Below the pieces are notes generated by a model. The model did no database searches. It was not told the DNA's origin and worked only from the letters and a program-made list of their open reading frames with translations. Made by a program: the position numbers and the translations under genes. Shown here one piece after another: positions 16,816-26,448 of a DNA stretch of 42,023 nucleotides (the first letter of the stretch is position 1; each line of letters begins with the position of its first letter). Source of the stretch: Paenibacillus ginsengarvi (GTDB lineage: Bacteria > Bacillota > Bacilli > Paenibacillales > NBRC-103111); assembly GCF_003626695.1 (NCBI RefSeq), contig NZ_RBAH01000044.1, forward strand, positions 1 through 42,023, written 5' to 3'.

Positions 16816-19800
16816 ATGATGATTAAAGATTGCAATATCATAAATGCCGCTTATCTGCATGAACGGGAGATCCAGGATACAAATGAGGGAATAGCAGCTG
16901 CCTCCGAGAATACAGAGCGGTGGCGCAAGCGTACAGGGCTTGTGTCGGACGATCTGTTCACGCTCCGATTGAATAAAGAGAATCTGAATGAAGCGGAATT
17001 TGCCGCCATTCTTGATCATACAAAGTATTTTACGCTCAAGCAGCAGCCCAAATGGGCTGCAACCCTTCAGGCCATTTTGAATGGGAAAGAGGTACAGGAC
17101 GATGAGGCGGCAAGCTTGCCCATCCTTCCGTTCTCTTCTTTTATACAGCCATTCCTCTTATGGATGAGACGGACGCTGCTCGACCGGTTTCAGCAATGGG
17201 AAATGCAGGGTCAATCCGTTCCGGTCAACCGCAGCGCATTGTTGGAGGATGTAGTCTCGTCGCTCAGCCAGACCCTCACGCGGGTTGCGGACAGAACCCT
17301 CATTGCGGAGCTGCATCTTGCCAAACAAGCCCATGAGCTGAAGGGAAAGTCGCCCGAGGAGCGTTTTCAATATTTTGTTGCACATCGCTTAAGCGCTTAT
17401 CCCGATATTCTTGTCATCCTTCATAAATACCCTGTGTTAGGGCGGCTGCTGACCGAGCTGACCGAGAAACATACGGCGCATATTATTGAATTGCTGGAAC
17501 GTTTCCAGAAGGATAAAGAGGAGCTCGAACGGCTCTGGCAGAAGGATTTCTCATGGATTGTCGGGTGCAAACGATCCGGAGATACGCATCAAGGGGGAAA
17601 AAGCGTCACTATCCTGCATTTCGCTTCCGGCTCCCGTTTGCTGTACAAACCAAGATCGCTGGACCTCGATAAGAAATTCCAGGAGCTACTGCAATGGGTG
17701 AATCGGCATGGAGCGCAGCCTCGGCTGCCAGTGATGAAAGTGGTAAATAAACATGATTATGGATGGTCGGAATATATTCATCACCAGCCATGCAGCACAG
17801 ACGATCAAATCAACCGTTTCTACCAGCGTCATGGTCAATATTTAGCATTATTGTATCTGCTGCAGGGAGCGGATTTTCATCATGAAAATGTCATTGCCTC
17901 GGGTGAATTTCCTTATCTCGTGGATCTGGAACTTTTATTTCACCGATACAGCGCTTCGCTAGAAAGCAGCGTCAATTCGGATACAGCGGTGCAGAAAGCA
18001 TCGGATTGGATGGTGGAATCCGTATTGAGAACCGGCCTTCTTCCTTCCTACCGCTTGCGTTTCGGCTCTTTTGAGGGACTGGAGACAAGCGGGATCGGAG
18101 CTTATTCCGGCCAGCTGTTCAAGACGGCGACCATACAGTACCAGAATCCGGGAACCGATGAGATGCGGCTGGTTAGGGTCGAAAATGCGAATTTTCAAAC
18201 CGGGAATAACCGCCCCATTCTGGAGGGAACCGAAGCCAAAGCAGAAGCGTACACCGGGGATATAATCGCTGGTTTTAACCATATGTACTATCTGTTAACC
18301 GCTCATCAGGAAAGTATGGGTTCACCCGACGGACCCATAGCCAATTTTGCGTTCTGCCCGGTAAGAGTTTTGCTGCGCAACACGGATGTGTATGGGCAAA
18401 TGCTGCAGGCTTCGCTCCAACCGGGTCATTTGGCCAACGGCCTGGCGAGAGTCGAATTATTTGATTTTATGTGGAGGATCGTGGAAACGGTACCTGTCTT
18501 AGCCGCAGCAGTCCATTCCGAATGTGCCGATTTGCTGGAGCATGATATTCCTTATTTTTCATCTACCGTGAATTCGCGGGATGTATGGGACAGTAGAGGC
18601 AATAGAATCAGCGGCTTTTTCCCCAATGACGGCTTGTCGGTTTCCATGGATAGGATCAGGCGGCTGGGGGAAGAGGACAGGAAGAGGCAGGTCGCTATCA
18701 TCCGCTCCTCCATGCTTACCTTGTTAAGAAGCTGGGAGAATCCTTCTTTTCATAGTCCAGCAGCTTCGGATGAGATTGCCGTATGCCGCCGCGATTCATT
18801 TAAAGCGGGAGCCATAGAAATTGCCGACCGGCTGGCGGCTTCGTCAATTTGGGGAGGCCATCGTGATTCCGTAACCTGGATTGGAACGGGCAGAGATTCA
18901 TCCGGCATGCTGCGTTACGCGCCTATGGATTCGGGTATCTACAACGGGACGCTTGGTATGGCTCTTTTTTACGCTTATATGGCACAGGAAACAGGCGCGT
19001 TTCACTATCGTACATTGGCAGAAGGGGCGGTTCAGACAAGTTTGGAATTTCTGAGATTCCCCGGCGCAGTAGCGGGCGGCTCCGTATTTTACGGCCTGGC
19101 TTCCTACCTGTATGCTTTCTCGCATCTGGCGCCTCTCATGGGGGATCCATCCCTGCTGGAAACGGCTGTTCAACTATTACCTCGCTTCGACCGGCTTATC
19201 GAGGAAGACAAAAAGCTTGATTTGATGTCGGGCAGTGCCGGCATCCTGCTTGGGTGCCTGCGATTGCATGAACGAACCGGCGAGCCGGAGGCCCTGGCTG
19301 TCGCCAGGAAGTGCGCCGACCATCTGCTGACACATCAAGTTGCAGCAGCAACCGGAATCGGGTGGAGAACAAGTCTGACGAACCATCGGATGCTTGCCGG
19401 ATTCTCGCATGGCGCGTCCGGTTATGCCGCTGCTTTGGCGCAGCTTGCCGCAGCGACAGGGGATGAGCGTTACATGGATGCAGCAGCAGGAGCAATCCGC
19501 TACGAACGCAGCTTATTTGACAAGCCGGAAGGAAACTGGAGGGATCTGCGTGCCGATGAGCCTTTGGCGGCGAATCCCGTCTATTGGTGCCACGGGGCAC
19601 CGGGAGTTCTGTTGAGCCGGCTCCTGGTGAATCCCTATTGCCGCGATGCACAGTTCCATGATGAGATCCAGATTGCCCTTCAGACCACATTAAAACGTTG
19701 GCGGGGAACAAGCAACTGCCTCTGTCATGGGGATATGGGGAATCTCGATGTCCTGCTCGTCTGTGCGAAAGCCATGAATGATGCGAGCCTCTATGAACAG

Positions 19801-20010
19801 GTCTATCATCGGGCATCGCAGTCTCTTGATTATGCACGCAAGCACGGATGGCAATGCGATGTTCCAGCTCAGGCCGACGCGCCCGGGTTCATGGTGGGAC
19901 TTGCGGGAATCGGCTACGCGCTGCTGCGTCTGTCCAATCCCGAACTGCCTTCCATTCTCGCCCTGCAGCAGGCCGAAGCGTCAGTTGCTACAGGAAGTGT
20001 CAGAAGATGA
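16816..20010 (+). CDS. lanM: Class II lanthipeptide synthetase LanM
   Basis: The 1064-residue protein is a full-length LanM. The N-terminal dehydratase (DUF4135, lipid-kinase-like) has LYKPRSLDLD (Lys278) and GADFHHENVIASGEFPYLVDLE (Asp353-Asn358); it phosphorylates and eliminates water from Ser/Thr in the core. The C-terminal LanC-like cyclase has the zinc ligands Cys925 (YWCHGAPG) and Cys970-His971 (CLCHGDMGN), needed to add Cys thiols to the dehydro residues. The start is ATG 16816 with AAAGGGAGAA upstream. Its stop overlaps the LanT start as ATGA. With three precursor genes ahead and LanT behind, the assignment is firm. Confidence 0.96.
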   Translation: MMIKDCNIINAAYLHEREIQDTNEGIAAASENTERWRKRTGLVSDDLFTLRLNKENLNEAEFAAILDHTKYFTLKQQPKWAATLQAILNGKEVQDDEAASLPILPFSSFIQPFLLWMRRTLLDRFQQWEMQGQSVPVNRSALLEDVVSSLSQTLTRVADRTLIAELHLAKQAHELKGKSPEERFQYFVAHRLSAYPDILVILHKYPVLGRLLTELTEKHTAHIIELLERFQKDKEELERLWQKDFSWIVGCKRSGDTHQGGKSVTILHFASGSRLLYKPRSLDLDKKFQELLQWVNRHGAQPRLPVMKVVNKHDYGWSEYIHHQPCSTDDQINRFYQRHGQYLALLYLLQGADFHHENVIASGEFPYLVDLELLFHRYSASLESSVNSDTAVQKASDWMVESVLRTGLLPSYRLRFGSFEGLETSGIGAYSGQLFKTATIQYQNPGTDEMRLVRVENANFQTGNNRPILEGTEAKAEAYTGDIIAGFNHMYYLLTAHQESMGSPDGPIANFAFCPVRVLLRNTDVYGQMLQASLQPGHLANGLARVELFDFMWRIVETVPVLAAAVHSECADLLEHDIPYFSSTVNSRDVWDSRGNRISGFFPNDGLSVSMDRIRRLGEEDRKRQVAIIRSSMLTLLRSWENPSFHSPAASDEIAVCRRDSFKAGAIEIADRLAASSIWGGHRDSVTWIGTGRDSSGMLRYAPMDSGIYNGTLGMALFYAYMAQETGAFHYRTLAEGAVQTSLEFLRFPGAVAGGSVFYGLASYLYAFSHLAPLMGDPSLLETAVQLLPRFDRLIEEDKKLDLMSGSAGILLGCLRLHERTGEPEALAVARKCADHLLTHQVAAATGIGWRTSLTNHRMLAGFSHGASGYAAALAQLAAATGDERYMDAAAGAIRYERSLFDKPEGNWRDLRADEPLAANPVYWCHGAPGVLLSRLLVNPYCRDAQFHDEIQIALQTTLKRWRGTSNCLCHGDMGNLDVLLVCAKAMNDASLYEQVYHRASQSLDYARKHGWQCDVPAQADAPGFMVGLAGIGYALLRLSNPELPSILALQQAEASVATGSVRR

Positions 20011-22145
20011 GAAAACGGAGACGAGTCCCGTTCATTGAACAGATGGAGCATTCGGAATGTGGGATCTGCTGCCTGGCGATGATTCTGGATTATTATTATT
20101 GTTATGTTCCCCTGCTTGAGCTGCGCGAGAAGGGCGGTGCGGGAAGGGACGGGGTAAATCTTCTTTCCCTGCGCAATATTGCCCGCGGTTATGGTCTTGA
20201 AGCTTATGGTCAAAGGACCGGAGTGGATGAACGGTCCAAGCTTGCCGAACCGTGCATTCTCCACTGGGAGAACAATCATTTCGTCGTGCTGGAACGACTG
20301 ACGGGCAGCAGAGCCATTATTGTGGATCCGGCAATCGGCAGGCGCAGCGTTCCGCTAACGGAGTTCAAGGAAAAATACAGCGGTGTGCTTCTGGTGCTTC
20401 GTCCGACGGAGAAGCTGGCTAACCGCAAAAAAAGACCGCTGTGGATCGATTACATGAAGCTCCTCAGAGAGCATACCCCGATCGTGACCAAAATCATCGT
20501 CTGGTCCTTGTGGATCCAGATGCTTGCGCTTGTCGCACCCATTTCCATCCGGTTTCTGATCGATGAGGTGATTGTCCCCCGGGAAACCGGAATTCTGACT
20601 GCGATCGGGATCGGCTTTGCCAGCCTGTCCGTCATTCATGTTGCTTTTCTGCTTCTGCGCAGCAGGACGCTTGTCACCCTGCAAAATCATCTGGACTGGA
20701 ATTTAATGAGCACTTTTTTTCATCGCATGCTGAGCCTGCCTTACAAGTTTTTTCAGCTGCGTTCCACCGGGGATCTGATTGTCAGGGCGAACAGCAATAT
20801 GATGCTCCGGGATATCCTATCGACCCGAACCGTAACCGCGCTGCTTGACGGTGGAATGGTCGTGCTTTTTCTGCTGTTTATGCTGGACCGCTCTCCCTCA
20901 TTAACGGGATGGGTTGTTCTGGCAGGCCTGATCCAAGTCATCATACTCCTTGTGACGAGGGGGAAAATCAAGCAGCTTGCACAGGAACAAATTTTAAAGC
21001 AGACGCTCGCATCCAATTCGTTTGTGGAAACGATCCGGGGCATTACGGATGTCAAAGCGGGCGGCATGGAGAAGCTTGCTTATGCCAGGTGGGAACAGCT
21101 TTATCAGGAGCAGCTGGCGAGCGTGCGGAAGAGGGGAATTCTGGAAGCGAATGTGGAAAGCCTTGTCGGTGGATTGCGGTTCGCGGCGCCTCTCGTTCTC
21201 CTGTGGATCGGGACGAAGCTGGTTATTTCCTATCAAATGACGCTTGGCGAGCTGTTCGCCTTCTTCACGCTGGCAGCAGCGTTCCTTACCCCGCTTACGA
21301 CGCTTGTCACGACATTGAATCAAATGATAGTCATGGGCGCCTATCTGAACCGCATTCTGGATATTCATGAATCCAAAGCCGAGCAGGATGACAGCGAAGT
21401 TCAGAAGCCGCCGGCTCTGAGGGGCAAGGTGGAGCTGCGCAATGTCAGTTTCGGTTATCATGCCGAGAGCCCCGAGGTTATCCGGAAGGTATCGGTTACG
21501 ATTCATCCCGGTCAAAAAATAGCGATCGTAGGAGCATCCGGCAGCGGCAAAAGCACATTGGCAGGGCTGTTGCTGGGGCTTTATCTGCCTACGGAGGGCG
21601 AGGTTTTTTTCGATGACCGGAACCTGACCCTGCTGGATAAACCTGCGCTGCGCAGTCAGATTGGCGTCGTCATGCAAAATACGTTTATTTTCAACCGTTC
21701 CATTGCCGAAAATATCGCCATTCATGATCCGCTGCTGATGATGAAGCAGATCGTGGAGGTTGCCAAAATGGCAGGCATTCATGATGAGATTTTGCAAATG
21801 CCTTTAAACTATCAGACGCTTATTTCCGAAGGGGGAACGAATCTGTCGGGCGGGCAGAGACAGCGGATCGCGCTGGCCAGAGCTCTCACCAGAAATCCCG
21901 CCATTATCCTGCTGGATGAAGCGACAAGTGCGCTGGATACGTTGACCGAAAGAACCATCGAGCAGAATCTTTCCCGGCTGCAGTGTACACGAATTGTTAT
22001 TGCGCACCGCCACAGCACCATAGTTAATGCCGATCTGATCCTGGTGCTGGAAGGCGGGAGCATCAAGGAGGCGGGCAGCCATCAGGAGCTTCTGGCAGGT
22101 GAAGGCTATTATGCTGCATTATACAAACAATTGCAGCCTACCTAG
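20007..22145 (+). CDS. lanT: LanT: ABC transporter with N-terminal C39 peptidase
   Basis: The 712-residue protein removes the leader after the double glycine and exports the modified peptide. The peptidase domain has Cys18 (EHSECGICC), His91 (WENNHFVVLE) and Asp107 (IIVDPAIG); six membrane helices follow; the ATPase has Walker A GASGSGKST, signature LSGGQRQRIALARAL and Walker B IILLDEATSALD. The start is ATG 20007, which overlaps the LanM stop (ATGA); the longer open frame from 19848 is inside lanM. All catalytic elements are present, so one protein can do both maturation and export. Confidence 0.96.
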   Translation: MRKRRRVPFIEQMEHSECGICCLAMILDYYYCYVPLLELREKGGAGRDGVNLLSLRNIARGYGLEAYGQRTGVDERSKLAEPCILHWENNHFVVLERLTGSRAIIVDPAIGRRSVPLTEFKEKYSGVLLVLRPTEKLANRKKRPLWIDYMKLLREHTPIVTKIIVWSLWIQMLALVAPISIRFLIDEVIVPRETGILTAIGIGFASLSVIHVAFLLLRSRTLVTLQNHLDWNLMSTFFHRMLSLPYKFFQLRSTGDLIVRANSNMMLRDILSTRTVTALLDGGMVVLFLLFMLDRSPSLTGWVVLAGLIQVIILLVTRGKIKQLAQEQILKQTLASNSFVETIRGITDVKAGGMEKLAYARWEQLYQEQLASVRKRGILEANVESLVGGLRFAAPLVLLWIGTKLVISYQMTLGELFAFFTLAAAFLTPLTTLVTTLNQMIVMGAYLNRILDIHESKAEQDDSEVQKPPALRGKVELRNVSFGYHAESPEVIRKVSVTIHPGQKIAIVGASGSGKSTLAGLLLGLYLPTEGEVFFDDRNLTLLDKPALRSQIGVVMQNTFIFNRSIAENIAIHDPLLMMKQIVEVAKMAGIHDEILQMPLNYQTLISEGGTNLSGGQRQRIALARALTRNPAIILLDEATSALDTLTERTIEQNLSRLQCTRIVIAHRHSTIVNADLILVLEGGSIKEAGSHQELLAGEGYYAALYKQLQPT

Positions 22146-22160
22146 GAGGAGGTTAAAGAA

Positions 22161-22685
22161 ATGCGGAAAGTTGTGATCAAGCTGCTTTTTGTTCTCGCCG
22201 CTCTCATTCCATTAGCCGGCGTATATGTTCTGAATAACGCTTCGCTGGTCACGGAATGGTTTACGGATACAGGTGGAATCAAGCAGGGGGAGATGATTCC
22301 CTTGGTTTCCGGAGAAGAGGTCAATGGCGGGCAGGTGGATATGAAGCAATACAAAGGAAAGAAATTCATTGCCATGATTGCCAAAATCGATTGTGAATCC
22401 TGCAAAAGCTCCTATCCCACCATCAAGAAGTGGAATGAATTATATCCGGACATTCCGCTTGTAATGGTGGGGGTGGGAGGAAAAGAAGAATACAGTCGGG
22501 TCAAGCATGAGCTGCAGTTTCCGTTTCCGATCCTCTCGGCCGATCAGTCGATGCAGAATCAATTCCTGATGAAAATCACGCCTGTCTTCTATGCCGTGGA
22601 TGAAGAGGGCAGGGTAATAGAGCGGATGAACGGGTACCGGGTGAGGGACTTCAAAACATTCATGGAAAAGGCAGAAAGGATATGA
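22161..22685 (+). CDS. Membrane-anchored thioredoxin-like protein
   Basis: The 174-residue protein has one N-terminal membrane anchor (LLFVLAALIPLAGVYVL) and an extracytoplasmic thioredoxin/TlpA-like domain with active-site Cys78-Glu-Ser-Cys81 (AKIDCESCKSSYP) and the cis-Pro loop KITPVFY. It lies 15 bases after lanT with AGGAGGAGG upstream, and its stop overlaps the next gene. In this setting it probably oxidises, reduces or isomerises cysteines of the lanthipeptide outside the cytoplasm, in partnership with the VKOR-like protein; an alternative is protection of LanM or LanT cysteines. Confidence 0.85.
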   Translation: MRKVVIKLLFVLAALIPLAGVYVLNNASLVTEWFTDTGGIKQGEMIPLVSGEEVNGGQVDMKQYKGKKFIAMIAKIDCESCKSSYPTIKKWNELYPDIPLVMVGVGGKEEYSRVKHELQFPFPILSADQSMQNQFLMKITPVFYAVDEEGRVIERMNGYRVRDFKTFMEKAERI

Positions 22686-23119
22686 CCCGCCAGCGGAATA
22701 CCCTCATCATCAGCATGGCAGCGGCGGGGATGCTGGTCTCTTTGTATTTATTCTGGTCGAAAATCACCAGCCAGTTTTATTGTCCGATTGGCGATTGCAG
22801 TGTCGTGAACAACAGCAGGTATGCCTATATCGGGCCATTCCCGGTTTCCTTGATGGGGATCTCCTATTATTGTATCCTCATCCTGCTGATGGCCGCATCC
22901 CGAAGAGGAGAGTATGCTTTAAAACCCGTAATTCTGAGACTGTATATTTGGGCAGGCTTCGGCTATTCGACTTATTTAACCGGAGTTGAAGCGTTTGTGC
23001 TAAGAACGGTCTGCATATGGTGTGTCATTTCCTATGTTCTGATGATCGGCATTACCGTTGTTTCAAGTTTGAAACGTCCTTTATTTTTTTCATTTACGGA
23101 GCATGAAGCCAACCGCTGA
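22682..23119 (+). CDS. VKOR-family membrane oxidoreductase
   Basis: The 145-residue protein has four predicted membrane helices and the conserved vitamin K epoxide reductase cysteines: Cys34 and Cys39 (FYCPIGDCS, followed by VVNNSRYA) and the CxxC Cys111-Ile-Trp-Cys114. Bacterial homologues reoxidise a thioredoxin-like partner with quinone and so drive disulfide formation outside the cytoplasm, replacing DsbB. Its ATG lies inside the stop of the thioredoxin-like gene (ATGA), the coupling expected of such a redox pair. It is the last gene of the lanthipeptide operon, followed by a strong terminator. Confidence 0.88.
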   Translation: MTRQRNTLIISMAAAGMLVSLYLFWSKITSQFYCPIGDCSVVNNSRYAYIGPFPVSLMGISYYCILILLMAASRRGEYALKPVILRLYIWAGFGYSTYLTGVEAFVLRTVCIWCVISYVLMIGITVVSSLKRPLFFSFTEHEANR

Positions 23120-23163
23120 TTGAACGAATGGTTTCACTTCTGCCGAAGCGAAGACCACACGAG

Positions 23164-23200
23164 CAGCTTTCGCCGTCCATTGGAGGGTGAAAGCTGTTTT
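23164..23200 (+). terminator. Rho-independent terminator of the lanthipeptide operon
   Basis: CAGCTTTC (23164-23171) and GAAAGCTG (23189-23196) form the stem, extended by outer pairs ACCACA/TGTGGT, and TTTT follows. Confidence 0.75.
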
Positions 23201-23241
23201 GTGGTTTGGAGCACTTCTTGGCTGTTACATCAGTAATACTC

Positions 23242-23258
23242 GGTGAACCGTATCACAA
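23242..23258 (+). repeat. Dispersed repeat GGTGAACCGTATCACAA, copy 1
   Basis: This 17-base string recurs exactly at 29254 and 35197, always on the plus strand in intergenic DNA. Here it lies about 200 bases before the LuxR-type gene. Confidence 0.7.
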
Positions 23259-23447
23259 GTGAGGCGAAAGGTCTGCAGAATAAGTGCAGGAAGGTGCTAG
23301 GGTACAAGGAGTTTTGTTAAAGTAAATTGAAGTGGCGAAAAGCTAAAATTGACGATAAAATGAATCATATGAAGTAGTAGGATGGGGCGGGCGATCCATT
23401 TTGTTGAAATATACGGGTGGAACTCATTTAAATGTGAGTATAAATCG

Positions 23448-26177
23448 ATGAATATGACCATTTTAGCCACAAAACTGTTTATCCCCGTGCCACGGACTAA
23501 AGTTGTCAAAAGGCCGCGCCTGATCGATCGGCTAAACGAGGGTCTGGACCGCAAGCTGACCCTCATCTCTGCCTCTGCCGGCTTTGGCAAAACTACGCTG
23601 GTCAGCGAATGGGTCTCTGGTTGCGATCGACCTGTCGCATGGTTGTCGCTGGACGAAGGGGATATCGACTCTGCGCGCTTACTGTCTCACCTTGTCGCAG
23701 CTCTGCAGACGATTGAGGATAATATTGGAGGTGGCACGGTTACTGCACTCAAATCCCCGAATCCGCTATCAATCGAATCGATTCTAACGATCTTGCTGAA
23801 TGAAATCTCAGCTCTCCCATACAAATTCGTCCTCGTCCTGGACGACTGCCATGTTATTGATGCCGAATGGATCGACGATGCTCTCAACTTCCTACTCGAG
23901 CATCTCCCTCCACAAATGCACCTTGTCATCGCCACACGCGAAAATCCGCAGCTTCCCCTGGGCCGATTACGCGCCCGGGGCCACTTGACTGAGCTGCGCG
24001 ACACCGACCTGCGTTTTACTCCCGGCGAAGCGGCCGCATTCCTCGACCAGGTCATGGGTCTGAGTCTTACGGCCGACGAAATTATGGCGATAGAAACCCG
24101 TACCGAAGGCTGGATCGCTGGGCTTCAGCTGGCGGCGCTCTCGATGCAGGGGTGCAAGGATATCCCTACGTTCATTCAGGAATTTGCCGGAGACAATCGG
24201 TACATTATGGACTATTTGGTCGAAGAGGTCCTTCAGCGCCAGTCCGACCCGACCCGGAACTTTTTGCTTCAGACCTCCATTCTCGACCGGTTGCATGGAC
24301 CGTTATGTGATGCCATCACCGGCCAGTTGGATGGCATCGCGCGGCTCCAATCCCTGGAGCGAGGCAACTTCTTTGTCGTCGCGCTGGATGACAGGCGCCA
24401 ATGGTATCGTTATCATCACCTCTTCGCTGAGGTTCTCTCTGCCCATTTAAGGTCGGATCAGCCCGATCAGGTGGCTGCATTACATCAGCGCGCAAGCATC
24501 TGGTTCGAGCAGCATGGCTTGGCGGACGATGCGATCCGGCACACGCTGGCCGCCAATGATTTCGAGCGGGCGGCAGACTTGATCGAGCTGGCAATACCAG
24601 CCTTGCGCAGGAGCAGACAAGAGGCCGCGATGTTGAAATGGCTGAAGGCGCTCCCCGACGAGCTGATCCGTTGCAGACCTGTGCTCAGCGTCTGGTATGC
24701 AGGGGCGCTGCTGGCCGGAGGCAAATTAGATGCCGTTGAGGTCCGACTGCGAGACGCCGAGCAATGGCTGGAGACAGTGGCAGATCCGGGTGAACGACAG
24801 CAAGGCCGTCCGGTCAAGATGGTCGTTGTGGACGAAGAGGAATTTCTCCGTCTCCCGGGTTTGATCACCGTGTATCGGGCCGGACTAGCCTTGGTTCTCG
24901 GTGATGTGCCCGCCGCCATGAATTACGCGCGGCGAGCGCTCGACCTCGTGTCCGAGGATGACCATCTTCCGCGCGGAGCGGCGACTGCGCTCCTGGGACT
25001 CGTATTATGGAGGAACGGGGATCTCGAGGAGGCGCGTCGGATGTTTGCCGGTGGCATAGCCAGCGTACAGCGGGCTGGGGCTATCTCCGACGCGATCAAT
25101 GGCTCCATCGCTTTGGCCGAAATACGGATCGCACAAGGCCGACTCCGCGAGGCGATGCACATCTGTGAGCGGGGATTGCAGCTTGCGGCGGATCATGGCG
25201 AGCCTGATCTGCGGGGGACGGCAGACATTTACGTAGGAATGAGCGAACTCTGCAGCGAGCATGACGATCTGGAAGCTGCCACACGGAACCTGTTAAGAAG
25301 CAAGGAGCAGGGTGAGCACACTGGGTTCCCGCAATACCGGTATCGCTGGCGAGTCGCAATGGCTCGAATACGAGAGGCCGAAGGGGATTTGAACGACGCG
25401 CACGATCTTCTCTGCGAGGCGGAGTCCCTGTACGTGGACGATTTCTTCCTAAATGTACGTCCTATAGCGGCGTTGAAGGCGCGGGTGCGGGTTAAACAGG
25501 GGAGGTTAAGTGAAGCCCTCGATTGGGCACGGGAGCAGGGCCTGTCCGCCAAGGACGATCTTTGCTACCTGCGCGAATTCGAGCACATCATCCTGGCAAG
25601 GGTGATTCTAGCCCAATATAGAAGTGACCGTGCGGATCGAACCGTACTTGAGGCGATCGGTCTCCTGGAGCGCCTCCTTCAAGCAGCCGAAGAAGGAGGA
25701 AGGACGGGAAGCGCGATCGAAATTCTGGTGTTGCAGGCAATTGCTCGCCAAATGCAAGGCGACATCCCTGCAGCGCTTTTGCTTCTGGAACGAGCCTTAA
25801 CGCTTGCCGAGCCGGAAGACTACGTCCGAATCTTTGCGGACGAAGGCCGGCCAATGGAGGTCCTGCTGGAAGCGGCTGCGAAAGAGGGGATAACCCCGAA
25901 CTATGTCGGGCGCCTCCTGACGGCATTTGGGAAAGAAGAGGGCAGAATGCTTGCCAAACCGGTTATTCGCGAACCACTGAGCGAACCGCTAAGCGGACGA
26001 GAGCGCGACGTGCTTCGACTGCTCGGAACCGACTTGAGCGGCCCGGATATGGCCCGCGAACTCAGGGTGTCCCTGAACACCTTACGGACCCATACCAAGA
26101 ACATTTACGAGAAGCTTAAGGTAAATAACCGTCGGGCAGCCGTCCGCCGCGCTGAGGAACTCGATCTATTAAAGTGA
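23448..26177 (+). CDS. LuxR-family regulator, MalT-like (LAL type)
   Basis: The 909-residue protein is a large ATP-binding LuxR regulator: early Walker A ASAGFGKTTLVSEW, STAND-type NTPase region with VLDDCHVID, a long helical repeat region, and a C-terminal LuxR helix-turn-helix (PLSGRERDVLRLLGTDLSG ... LRTHTKNIYEKLKV). Such regulators bind an inducer and ATP, oligomerise and activate nearby operons. The start at ATG 23448 (MNMTILATKLFIP) fits the family; no strong ribosome site is seen, and the frame is open from 23382. A terminator and a palindromic site separate it from the four-gene operon downstream, its likely target. Confidence 0.9.
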   Translation: MNMTILATKLFIPVPRTKVVKRPRLIDRLNEGLDRKLTLISASAGFGKTTLVSEWVSGCDRPVAWLSLDEGDIDSARLLSHLVAALQTIEDNIGGGTVTALKSPNPLSIESILTILLNEISALPYKFVLVLDDCHVIDAEWIDDALNFLLEHLPPQMHLVIATRENPQLPLGRLRARGHLTELRDTDLRFTPGEAAAFLDQVMGLSLTADEIMAIETRTEGWIAGLQLAALSMQGCKDIPTFIQEFAGDNRYIMDYLVEEVLQRQSDPTRNFLLQTSILDRLHGPLCDAITGQLDGIARLQSLERGNFFVVALDDRRQWYRYHHLFAEVLSAHLRSDQPDQVAALHQRASIWFEQHGLADDAIRHTLAANDFERAADLIELAIPALRRSRQEAAMLKWLKALPDELIRCRPVLSVWYAGALLAGGKLDAVEVRLRDAEQWLETVADPGERQQGRPVKMVVVDEEEFLRLPGLITVYRAGLALVLGDVPAAMNYARRALDLVSEDDHLPRGAATALLGLVLWRNGDLEEARRMFAGGIASVQRAGAISDAINGSIALAEIRIAQGRLREAMHICERGLQLAADHGEPDLRGTADIYVGMSELCSEHDDLEAATRNLLRSKEQGEHTGFPQYRYRWRVAMARIREAEGDLNDAHDLLCEAESLYVDDFFLNVRPIAALKARVRVKQGRLSEALDWAREQGLSAKDDLCYLREFEHIILARVILAQYRSDRADRTVLEAIGLLERLLQAAEEGGRTGSAIEILVLQAIARQMQGDIPAALLLLERALTLAEPEDYVRIFADEGRPMEVLLEAAAKEGITPNYVGRLLTAFGKEEGRMLAKPVIREPLSEPLSGRERDVLRLLGTDLSGPDMARELRVSLNTLRTHTKNIYEKLKVNNRRAAVRRAEELDLLK

Positions 26178-26200
26178 GCTTGAATAATTCATCCCCCACG

Positions 26201-26227
26201 CCCTGGCAAAATTGTCGGGGTTTTTTT
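26201..26227 (+). terminator. Rho-independent terminator
   Basis: CCCTGGCAA and TTGTCGGGG pair (two G-U) and seven T follow, shortly after the LuxR-type stop codon. Confidence 0.65.
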
Positions 26228-26254
26228 CATTTTCAGCAAGTCCTTTGTTGAAAA

Positions 26255-26285
26255 AATCACCACGTCAATCACCACATGTGGTGAT
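26255..26285 (+). promoter_or_regulatory. 18-bp palindrome with extra half-site
   Basis: ATCACCACATGTGGTGAT (26268-26285) is a perfect palindrome, and another ATCACCAC half-site lies at 26256-26263. Its position 160 bases before the four-gene operon makes it a good operator candidate; the binding protein is unknown, with the adjacent LuxR-type regulator one option. Confidence 0.5.
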
Positions 26286-26448
26286 GCGGTCTCACCCTAT
26301 GTACGTGTATTTTTGATTATGCAAGGAACACATTTATTCCTTTGCGTTATGTGTTTGCCAACTACGTGAAGAAGCAAGGAAGTCGGAGGCGATAGTTAAG
26401 AAACGACGTGGAGATGCTTCCGCGGGAGGAACATGAAGGAGGTAAAAA

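Noticed and set aside
20994..21797. 267-codon minus-strand open frame
   Set aside because: Entirely antisense to the LanT membrane and ATPase domains.
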